15,506 nucleotides of DNA. It comes from Ramicandelaber brevisporus (taxonomy: Eukaryota; Kickxellomycota; Ramicandelaberales; Ramicandelaberaceae). The notes under the pieces were generated by a model that did no database searches, was not told where the DNA came from, and worked only from the letters and a program-made list of their open reading frames with translations. Below are positions 10,589-15,506 of the stretch, piece by piece; the stretch's first letter is position 1; each line of letters begins with the position of its first letter. A program made the position numbers and the translations under genes. Where the stretch lies: the NCBI GenBank assembly GCA_025201865.1, contig MU602846.1, forward strand, positions 16,433-31,938, written 5' to 3'.

Positions 10589-10602
10589 CAGTTCACGAAC
10601 TG
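10589..10602. promoter_or_regulatory. Dyad with TTCnnGAA core, copy 2
   Basis: This is the same 14-bp dyad, 106 bp further along in the second copy of the duplication. Two equal sites about ten helical turns apart would fall on roughly the same face of the DNA. Whether any factor binds them is unknown. Confidence 0.35.
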
Positions 10603-10731
10603 TTTCAATTCTTTTTTTTTAATAACGGTGGACTTTTCGGTTGGATTTTGATTTTATTTTTATTTTTTGATTCGATTCGACTCAATTCGACTCGATTCAG
10701 GCTGTGTCGAGCGCCGAGCGGGTTGCAGACG

Positions 10732-10878
10732 ATGGGCCGAGAAATTGACCTCGAAATTTCAAAACCCGACTTTATTTTGTGCAAATGCTCGCGCGTAACG
10801 CCCCGTCGACGACACGCGTGCTGGCTCAGGCGAGCGCTCAGCAACAGAAGGTACGCATCTAGGGCAACGAGCCGATGA
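10732..10878 (+). other. Upstream ATG frame overlapping the NDUFA9 start
   Basis: ATG at 10732 has A at -3 and G at +4, a strong context. It opens a frame that passes out of register over the real start at 10785, whose context is weaker (C at -3). Unspliced it ends at TGA 10876-10878; in spliced mRNA it would end at a TGA soon after the exon junction. It matters only if transcription begins upstream of 10732. Confidence 0.3.
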
Positions 10879-12267
10879 AACCTCGATCGGTGATCTCCCG
10901 GCGCTGAGAGCGAGATTTGAGACGATCTGCGGACACGCCGATGACAGATATACCTATGACAGATATACCAACAGACAGACACAGACACGGACAGACACAG
11001 CTGTATTATCGAGTTCATCATCCTTTTCCATGCGACACGGATATACTGACTTGTTTCTTTCCCCCCTTTTTTTCTACAATGCACACATTTGATACCATCC
11101 CATTGTTACCGGGAATGTGTTCATGTTGCTGCTTTCGTTTGTTCGTTTAACCAAAAAAAAATTAAATAACAGCGCTGGGTCCATGGTGTCAAGATTGTTC
11201 CCAAGACGCTGAAGCCTGCAGTTTCAGCTGGTGCTGGTGGCCGTTCATCCCTCTCCGGCCACACTGCCACCGTTTTCGGCTGCACTGGTTTCCTCGGCCG
11301 CTACATTGTCAACCGCCTCGCTCGTCGCGGTACCAATGTTGTCATCCCATTCCGTGGCGAAGAAGACAACAAGCGCCACTTGAAGCAGATGGGTGACCTT
11401 GGCCAAGTCGTTCCTCTCGAGTTTGACATTCGCAACGAGGACCAGATCGCCGAGGTTGTTCGTCACAGCGACATTGTCTACAACTTGATTGGTGCCAACT
11501 ACCCCACCAAGAACTTTACCTTCGAGAGCGTCCACGTTGCTGGTGCTAAGCGCATTGCAGAGATTTCTCAGGCCTGCGGTGTGGCTAGACTGGTGCATGT
11601 GTCTGCTCTTGGTGCCAACCCACAAAGCACGAGCGAGTTTTTGAAGACAAAGGCCATTGGTGAGCAGGTTGTTCGCGAGGCATTCCCCGACGCCACCATT
11701 GTCCGTCCAGCTGTCATCTATGGCCACGAAGACAACTTCTTGCAATGGTACGCAAACTTCAAGAACTTGCTGTTCACGGTCCGCGGTGCTGACGCATTGA
11801 TGCGTCCAGTATGTGTCTCCGATGTTGCCTACGCTCTCGACCAGATGATGTACAGCGACGCCACTGTTGGCAAGACCGTGGAATTGTTTGGTAACGAGCA
11901 GTTCAAGCAGAGCGAAGTCATTGACCTCGTGAGCAAGATGCTTCGCCAAAAGGTGTTCACCATGGCTCTGCCAAAGGATGTGTACAAGTACGGTGCCAAT
12001 CTGCTTCAGTACAGCCCATACCGTCACCTGAGCCCTGATGAGGTTGAGCGTCTGACGATTGATGCTCTGCCAAGCGGCGAGCAAGGCGTGCTGACCTTCC
12101 AGGAGCTCGGTATCACGCCACGTGCACTGGAGCCAAATCTGCTGCAGTACATTCGTCATCGTCGTAATGCTGACAACTACCACGAGCCGATGGAGCAGAA
12201 CAAGAACCTGGACTTCCGTGAACACACTGTGCCAGGTGTCTGGACCAAGAACCACACCACCTTCTAA
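10785..12267 (+). CDS. NDUFA9: Complex I 40-kDa subunit (NDUFA9/NUEM), two exons
   Basis: This is the atypical short-chain dehydrogenase-fold subunit of mitochondrial NADH:ubiquinone oxidoreductase, which binds NADPH and sits at the junction of the matrix and membrane arms. Exon 1 is 10785-10850 and exon 2 is 11173-12267, joined in phase 0 to give 386 aa, close to the usual 375-400. Exon 1 encodes 22 residues (MLARNAPSTTRVLAQ...) rich in Arg, Ala, Ser and Thr with no acidic residues, a good presequence. Exon 2 carries the Rossmann motif GCTGFLG at residues 58-64 and family segments such as NLIGANYPTKNF and VRPAVIYGHED. At the SDR YxxxK position the sequence is F178-x3-K182, so the catalytic Tyr is replaced, in keeping with a structural role. 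Exon 2 has no in-frame ATG before 11389, and starting there would lose the nucleotide-binding motif; an in-frame TAA at 11167 shows that splicing is needed. All 19 Lys codons are AAG, suggesting high expression. Confidence 0.93.
10851..11172 (+). other. Spliceosomal intron of NDUFA9 (322 nt)
   Basis: The donor context is AAG|GTACGC and the acceptor AATAACAG|CGC, with TTTAAC about 20 bases before the acceptor as a possible branch site. Removing it joins a targeting-peptide frame to the Rossmann domain in phase 0. It contains in-frame stops and short tandem repeats (10941-10970). It is the only intron I can support in the window. The donor was chosen by reading, not by a splice model. Confidence 0.8.
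10941..10970 (+). repeat. 15-nt direct repeat inside the NDUFA9 intron
   Basis: ATGACAGATATACCT and ATGACAGATATACCA lie head to tail, 14 of 15 bases identical, followed by a CAGACA-rich stretch to about 11000. The repeat sits mid-intron, away from the splice sites, and has no evident function. Confidence 0.8.
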
Positions 12268-12513
12268 AAAAAAAAATGGTTTAAAGCAAAGCAAAATTAC
12301 AAAACTACAAATCACCAATTCATTTAATGTGTCTCTCTATACTTATACTCTTGTTTACCGCTTCAATGCTCTCAATGAGAGATACAAAGTTGGTTGTTGG
12401 ATGTTGGTTTCCTTGGAGAAGTTTGCCTGCAAAAAAAGTAAAAACTCCCAAAAAAAATAAAAAAAAACACTCACACACTCACACTCACACACCTACTCAG
12501 TCAAGCAGCAGAT

Positions 12514-12554
<41 letters not shown>

Positions 12555-12570
12555 ACCAAACTCGAACAAG
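12268..12570. other. NDUFA9-uS17m intergenic region
   Basis: This 303-bp gap holds the NDUFA9 3' flank and the uS17m promoter and leader. An 11-A run begins at the NDUFA9 stop (12266-12276). Further A-rich stretches lie at 12431-12467, then a CA-rich tract (about 12468-12495) and the CAA/CAG microsatellite. No gene or obvious TATA box is visible. Confidence 0.6.
12514..12555 (+). repeat. CAA/CAG microsatellite in the uS17m leader
   Basis: Fourteen CAG or CAA triplets, mostly alternating as the hexamer CAACAG, end 15 bases before the uS17m ATG. They are in frame with that ATG, and the frame is open back to a TAA at 12439-12441, but it has no ATG. The tract is therefore most likely untranslated leader. 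Confidence 0.9.
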
Positions 12571-12849
12571 ATGCGGCAGAACTTGATCGGTATCGTCGTC
12601 AACACACTCAACGCCAAGACCGCCAAAGTGCGTGTCCCGCGTATTCGCATGCATCACAAGGTGCACAAGGAGGTTGTAAAGCACCGCAACTTTATGGCAC
12701 ACGACGAGTTGGAAAAGTGCAAGGTTGGCGACATTGTTCGCATTGAGCAGTGCAAGAAGATTAGCGAGCGCAAGTACTTTTCGGTTGCGGAAATCATCAG
12801 ACCAGGAAGAACGTGGACTGATCCAGAGACTGGTATCGTTAGACACTAA
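12571..12849 (+). CDS. MRPS17: Mitochondrial ribosomal protein uS17m (MRPS17)
   Basis: This 92-aa protein is the mitochondrial form of ribosomal protein S17, an OB-fold protein of the small subunit that binds 12S/15S-type rRNA early in assembly. The N-terminus MRQNLIGIVV, the KTAKVRV strand (16-22), the Lys/His-rich loop (28-38), AHDE at 43-46, GDIVRIEQCKKIS (53-65) and the KYFSVAEII strand (68-76) follow the S17 pattern. The start is the first ATG in its frame; no presequence precedes it, as expected since the protein aligns to S17 from its first residues. It lies 303 bp behind the complex I gene in the same direction, so both belong to mitochondria but probably have separate promoters. Nine of ten Lys codons are AAG, similar to NDUFA9. 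The cytosolic S17 homologue is longer and reads differently, so I favour the mitochondrial form. Confidence 0.92.
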   Translation: MRQNLIGIVVNTLNAKTAKVRVPRIRMHHKVHKEVVKHRNFMAHDELEKCKVGDIVRIEQCKKISERKYFSVAEIIRPGRTWTDPETGIVRH

Positions 12850-12861
12850 GTGAATGCGCAT

Positions 12862-12924
12862 TTAGATTGTAGAACGTAGAACGTTGAACGTAGAACGTTG
12901 ATTGTGGATTGTAGATTGTCCATT
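12862..12924 (+). repeat. Degenerate 7-nt tandem array downstream of uS17m
   Basis: Nine head-to-tail heptamers start 12 bases after the stop: TTAGATT, GTAGAAC twice, GTTGAAC, GTAGAAC, GTTGATT, GTGGATT, GTAGATT and GTCCATT. The consensus is GTDGAHY-like, with a GAAC form on the left and a GATT form on the right. It probably lies in the 3' UTR. Confidence 0.85.
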
Positions 12925-13002
12925 CTGAATAGATCCAGCCGCTACCGCTTAAGTTAATACATTTAGCGATAACTACTACTCATTTTGAGTTTTCCTTTGA
13001 AA

Positions 13003-13008
13003 AATAAA
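13003..13008 (+). promoter_or_regulatory. Candidate poly(A) signal of uS17m
   Basis: An AATAAA hexamer lies about 154 bases after the uS17m stop, in A-rich surroundings and before the convergent BAP31-like gene ends. Position and direction fit, but no cleavage data can be read from sequence. Confidence 0.45.
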
Positions 13009-13128
13009 AACAAATCAAGTTATAAACGAGAGTATAAGAATGAATGTGATGTCAAAAAGAGAAAGAGAAAGATAGAGAAGGCTATTAATCTTCGAAATGT
13101 GCACTTGCTGCTGCTTTTGTTATATTCA

Positions 13129-13134
13129 TTTATT
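13129..13134 (-). promoter_or_regulatory. AATAAA overlapping the BAP31-like stop codon
   Basis: The last Lys codon, stop and next base read AAA TAA A on the minus strand, embedding TAA in a canonical hexamer exactly as in UTP20. No other AATAAA is obvious on this strand before uS17m, so it is a candidate poly(A) signal. Confidence 0.3.
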
Positions 13135-13798
13135 TATCCTTGTTGGATTCCGCAGCTCCACCGGCAAGCTTCTTCTCAGCTTCCGCCAGCTGATCCGCAA
13201 TGCGAGTGTATTCCTTGTTCTGTCCATCATGCTGCTTCTTCAACGCCTCAATCTCCTGCTGATGCTTCTTCTTCAATCCATTAACTTCCTCCTCCAGCTT
13301 CTTTTCACGCTTCAACGACTCGCGCAGCTCTGCATCCGCGGCTGATCCATCCTTCGAGGTCTGCGATGCCGTCTTCTTGACAGTCTCCAGCTCGGTCTGA
13401 GCCTTGAGCAAGTCTTGGATCAGGCTGTAGGTGGTCGTCAAAATGAGGCCGAGGAAGAGAGTGAATCCGCACAGATACACGTTGCGCTGGGCATAGAACT
13501 TGCGAGCGTGGATTTCACTGGAGGAGCGCGGGTCGTAACGCGGGTCGTTCTTGGCAGCAGTTGCCTCGTGCAGTTGGGAATCGATTTGGATCATGCGGTT
13601 CACTGCGTCCAGCAGCAAAACAAACACAAACACGTAAACGACCTTGAGCCAGTATATGAAGGACTGGACTAGCTTGGAAGCCGAGGCTACGCGGAAGATG
13701 TTGCGGCGCCAGTGAGCTGGCAAGGGGATCAGCAGCAAGAGGAAGACGGCCGCCTGGAAGATGAGCAGGCCGAAAACGAACTGGTAGTGCAGCGCCAT
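13130..13798 (-). CDS. YET3: BAP31/Yet3-type ER transmembrane protein
   Basis: This 222-aa protein belongs to the BAP31 (B-cell receptor-associated protein 31)/yeast Yet family of ER membrane proteins linked to export and quality control of membrane cargo. Three hydrophobic segments are visible at about 6-26, 43-65 and 107-127, with the second containing Lys52 and ending in Asp64, polar residues within or beside the membrane as in the family. The conserved block KFYAQRNVYLCGF (100-112) leads into the third segment. Residues about 130-212 are Glu/Lys/Gln-rich with heptad spacing, the expected cytosolic coiled coil. The tail ends NKDK, with Lys at -1 and -3 rather than the classical KKxx, so ER retrieval by this signal is uncertain. 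The length matches yeast Yet3 (about 200) and human BAP31 (about 246). The start is ATG at 13798. It is convergent with uS17m, 280 bp apart. Confidence 0.93.
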   Translation of the reverse strand: MALHYQFVFGLLIFQAAVFLLLLIPLPAHWRRNIFRVASASKLVQSFIYWLKVVYVFVFVLLLDAVNRMIQIDSQLHEATAAKNDPRYDPRSSSEIHARKFYAQRNVYLCGFTLFLGLILTTTYSLIQDLLKAQTELETVKKTASQTSKDGSAADAELRESLKREKKLEEEVNGLKKKHQQEIEALKKQHDGQNKEYTRIADQLAEAEKKLAGGAAESNKDK

Positions 13799-13856
13799 AT
13801 ACTGTAGAACGCGTCAAGGATGATGATGAAGCTACTGTTGTTGCTGCTGTTGTTTC

Positions 13857-13888
13857 AAAAGAAAAAAAGAAAAAGAAAAAAGAAAGAA
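13857..13888. repeat. Homopurine/homopyrimidine tract upstream of BAP31-like gene
   Basis: Thirty-two bases of A with scattered G on the plus strand give a C/T tract on the sense strand of the BAP31-like gene, about 60-90 bases before its ATG. Pyrimidine-rich tracts near start sites are frequent in fungal promoters and leaders. Confidence 0.7.
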
Positions 13889-13925
13889 CGCGGTAGATGA
13901 TGAGGAGAGTGTGAGGTTAGTGATT

Positions 13926-13951
13926 GGAGTGGTTGGAGTGGTTGGAATGGG
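13926..13951 (+). repeat. Tandem TTGGAGTGG repeat, G-quadruplex-like
   Basis: Six runs of GG or GGG are separated by loops of two or three bases (GGAGTGGTTGGAGTGG and onward), built from a 9-nt unit repeated nearly three times. The pattern suits a two-tetrad G-quadruplex on the plus strand, the template strand for the BAP31-like gene. Confidence 0.6.
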
Positions 13952-14517
13952 AAATCGATTGTGTCAATGTTGAAAAAAGGGTGTGTCGGGAACAACAACA
14001 ACAACAGCAACAACAACAGTGCGCTTCTTGAACATTTTCAAGGACTGCGCCAAGACTTTAACGCACACGCGAAATCCGCACTGGAGGCGAAGAGAAGCTG
14101 GACATTGATACGGACACTCAACATGTGTGCTGGCCCAACAATCCGCTGCCACCAACCTTCTCTCTAGTCCTTCTCTCTCCCCTTCCCCCATCACTCAACC
14201 CTAAAGAAAAAGAAGAGTTATGTACGTGTCGTATTTACGTCCAATTGACGCAATATACAGAGAGAACAGTGTAACAGTTCATTCATTCATCTAAAGGTAA
14301 ACAAAAAAAATCTAGCAAATCAATCTAGTTCTGACACTGCCAGACAAGTTGCGGCGAACCAGCACTCGCCATTCCTGAATGTGCAACTCAACTCTCCCCA
14401 AACTTTGCAAAGCCATTAGGCCGATTTTGAATGAATTAGTTGTAGAGCTACATCAAGATTAGTAATATGTGGATTATGATCCAGTATTGTATATAATGTT
14501 GACGAGATGGTAATTCC

Positions 14518-15506
14518 TTAAGGGAACATTACTGATAAATTTGGCCAATCCTGATTGAGGACTGGATTTGCCAAAGTTGAATACATGGACATTGTACCTT
14601 GTCTACAATTAAATATGGTGATAGACATTATCTCGACCTGAGGAAACCTTTCGGGAGTAAAGTCAACATAATCATAAACTGCAGAGGATGCACAACACAA
14701 AGAAATACTAATAGATTTCAGATGTGAAAATACAACTGGTTCATCATTTCCAGATGGATTTTGTGGACTGTATATGAGCCGATTGAGACGGGCTTTACAT
14801 GCCGACTTAGGCTCTGAAATGCTGAAACTAGGTATACTAGTAAGATGAGGGGCAAGTAGTGCCATTTGTTCAGCTGTAGGATATTCGGAGGCTATTCCTT
14901 TTGGGGTAATCTCGAAGTCATCAATCTGCAGCGGTGTGACCTTTGACACAAATTCAGTCATGTCATCCCATGGACAGTTATCATTATTTGGAATGAACAC
15001 AATTTTGAGTCTCTGAAGGCGCTGCCAGTTCTGATTCTGCTGGCGACTAACAAGTGCGTTGGCAAGAGGCTCCAAACAGATCTGATGATAGTTTGAGCCA
15101 GAGAGGACTTCCAGCGACCGTAGTCCGTGGAAACCTGCCACTGCTTTGATCAAATGAAGAGCCTGTTTCTTGCTGGCGCCATGATTGCCTATTTCAAAAC
15201 TATACACAGCCACATTTGGCAGCTGCCGGCTGAGGTCGATGCTGTAGTCCAATCTATTGAGGATGCCTCGAAAGTGAACACGACGAACGAGGCGACCGTA
15301 CCGAGCGAGCGCTTTTTTGAGGCTTCTCTTGGTAAAGTAGGTTCTGAAGATACTTTCGTCAATGTAACGCCAGACACTGCGCGAAAACAACTCGTGACAC
15401 CCTGATGACAGAGTCAGAAGACGAGCTGCCGTTCTTCTATCAACGAACTGCGAGAAATACTCACGCAAATCAAACGGCAGATCGTACAGTCTGAAGTGGT
15501 CAGCAA
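14518..15506 (-). CDS. F-box-like/leucine-rich protein, 5' end outside window
   Basis: The frame runs from the right edge to TAA at 14518-14520 and shows 328 complete codons. No ATG occurs before the edge near the N-terminal domain, so the true start lies beyond 15506. The visible N-terminal part, with DLPFDLREYFSQFVD, then RLLTLSSGCHELFSRSVWRY, resembles an F-box: a Leu-Pro opening, an alternating hydrophobic helix and a final W. The rest has irregular leucine-rich segments (LRSLEVLSG, LQRLKIVFI, LKSISISLC, VEIMSITIF) and no other motif I recognise. F-box/LRR proteins recruit substrates to SCF ubiquitin ligases through Skp1; this role is inferred. Lys codons are mixed AAA/AAG, unlike NDUFA9, suggesting lower expression. 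It could be a lineage-specific family member. An intron near the edge cannot be excluded. Confidence 0.55.
   Translation of the reverse strand, partial: ADHFRLYDLPFDLREYFSQFVDRRTAARLLTLSSGCHELFSRSVWRYIDESIFRTYFTKRSLKKALARYGRLVRRVHFRGILNRLDYSIDLSRQLPNVAVYSFEIGNHGASKKQALHLIKAVAGFHGLRSLEVLSGSNYHQICLEPLANALVSRQQNQNWQRLQRLKIVFIPNNDNCPWDDMTEFVSKVTPLQIDDFEITPKGIASEYPTAEQMALLAPHLTSIPSFSISEPKSACKARLNRLIYSPQNPSGNDEPVVFSHLKSISISLCCASSAVYDYVDFTPERFPQVEIMSITIFNCRQGTMSMYSTLANPVLNQDWPNLSVMFP

Larger units (their letters stand above)
10448..10658. repeat. Perfect tandem duplication, 105-bp unit at 106-bp period
   Basis: Bases 10448-10552 and 10554-10658 are identical by eye over 105 bp, including the nine-T run, with a single base between them. 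Each copy holds a pyrimidine-rich stretch, ATGCAG, the dyad CAGTTCACGAACTG and an AT-rich tail. Complete identity suggests a recent duplication, or possibly an assembly duplication. Confidence 0.95.
10415..10784. promoter_or_regulatory. Divergent promoter between UTP20 and NDUFA9
   Basis: Two conserved genes start head to head 370 bp apart, so this interval should hold both promoters and both 5' leaders. Of the 370 bp, 211 are a tandem duplication (10448-10658). The right part contains TTCGA-type short repeats (10670-10697) and a GC-richer stretch around 10700-10740. No clear TATA box stands out. Transcription start sites cannot be placed from sequence alone. Confidence 0.75.
13799..14517. 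other. Intergenic region without a convincing gene
   Basis: This 719-bp stretch lies upstream of the BAP31-like gene and downstream of the F-box-like gene. It holds a GTT/GCT repeat (about 13835-13855), a homopurine tract, a GGAGTGGTT repeat, an AAC/CAG repeat (13991-14020), and ordinary sequence from 14020 on. Short open frames exist on both strands, but none has recognisable features. I see no tRNA-type B box. Promoter and 5' leader of the BAP31-like gene should be in the left part. Confidence 0.5.

Noticed and set aside
10335-10622. 95-codon plus-strand frame across the tandem duplication
   Set aside because: It begins inside antisense UTP20 and its repeated Phe-rich sequence comes from the duplicated pyrimidine tracts.
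10605-11084. 159-codon minus-strand frame over the NDUFA9 promoter, exon 1 and intron
   Set aside because: It overlaps exon 1 and the intron in antisense and has no recognisable domain; the spliced plus-strand reading explains the region better.
11389-12267. NDUFA9 starting at the first in-frame ATG of exon 2
   Set aside because: This would delete the Rossmann GCTGFLG motif and the targeting peptide, both of which are encoded upstream in frame or through one clean splice.
12265-12276. A-run directly after the NDUFA9 stop as a sign of a retrocopy
   Set aside because: The gene keeps an intron, has no target-site duplication that I can see, and the run is only 11 bases in a generally A-rich flank.
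11245-12318. 357-codon open frame on the minus strand opposite NDUFA9
   Set aside because: It is the antisense shadow of a gene with strong codon bias, which often leaves the opposite strand open. Its protein shows only low-complexity hydrophobic sequence.
12862-12924. Telomere-like or CRISPR-like repeat
   Set aside because: The 7-nt units are degenerate, lack spacers, and do not match a TTAGGG-type telomere unit.
13967-14167. Small Asn-rich plus-strand gene
   Set aside because: Its N-terminal half is the AAC/CAG repeat and the remainder shows no family feature. It is possible but unsupported.
14195-14230. Pyrimidine-rich TTTAG on the minus strand as a 3' splice site
   Set aside because: It fits an acceptor in form, but I found no matching donor and exon, and the BAP31-like gene needs no extra exon.
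14062-14274. 71-codon plus-strand frame with a protein-like stretch
   Set aside because: It has no in-frame ATG and no credible donor or acceptor linking it to another exon.

Overview
The window looks like nuclear DNA from a fungus, probably an early-diverging lineage (Kickxellomycotina or another zygomycete-type group is a guess). Five protein genes are supported. Four are ordinary eukaryotic housekeeping genes: UTP20, the NDUFA9-type subunit of complex I, mitochondrial ribosomal protein uS17m and a BAP31/Yet3-type ER protein. The fifth is an F-box-like/leucine-rich protein cut by the right edge. Fungal features are the sequence style of the complex I subunit, CAG/CAA-coded glutamine runs, pyrimidine-rich leaders, short intergenic gaps and few introns (one in five genes). 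There are no bacterial operons, mobile elements, CRISPR arrays or tRNA genes that I can recognise.

Layout: bases 1-154 are the short 3' flank of UTP20, with perhaps the last codons of a convergent neighbour. UTP20 fills 155-10414 on the minus strand as one intronless 10.26-kb frame of 3419 codons. It is much longer than usual for the family because low-complexity Gln, Asn, acidic and Lys/Gln tracts interrupt the HEAT-repeat body. Bases 10415-10784 form a 370-bp divergent promoter, more than half of it a perfect 105-bp tandem duplication carrying a TTCnnGAA dyad. On the plus strand, the complex I gene begins with a 22-codon mitochondrial-targeting exon (10785-10850), then a 322-nt intron, then exon 2 (11173-12267). 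uS17m follows in the same direction (12571-12849), preceded by a CAA/CAG microsatellite and followed by a 7-nt repeat array. The BAP31-like gene (13130-13798, minus) converges on uS17m. A 719-bp stretch with no convincing gene separates it from the partial F-box-like gene (14518-15506, minus).

The genes do not form one pathway. UTP20 acts in nucleolar small-subunit rRNA processing, two genes serve mitochondrial respiration and translation, one serves the ER membrane, and one probably serves ubiquitin ligation. I found no convincing new biological system. The most useful results are the complex I first exon, the duplicated divergent promoter with its dyad, a strong-context upstream AUG overlapping the complex I start, and several structured repeats in untranslated regions.
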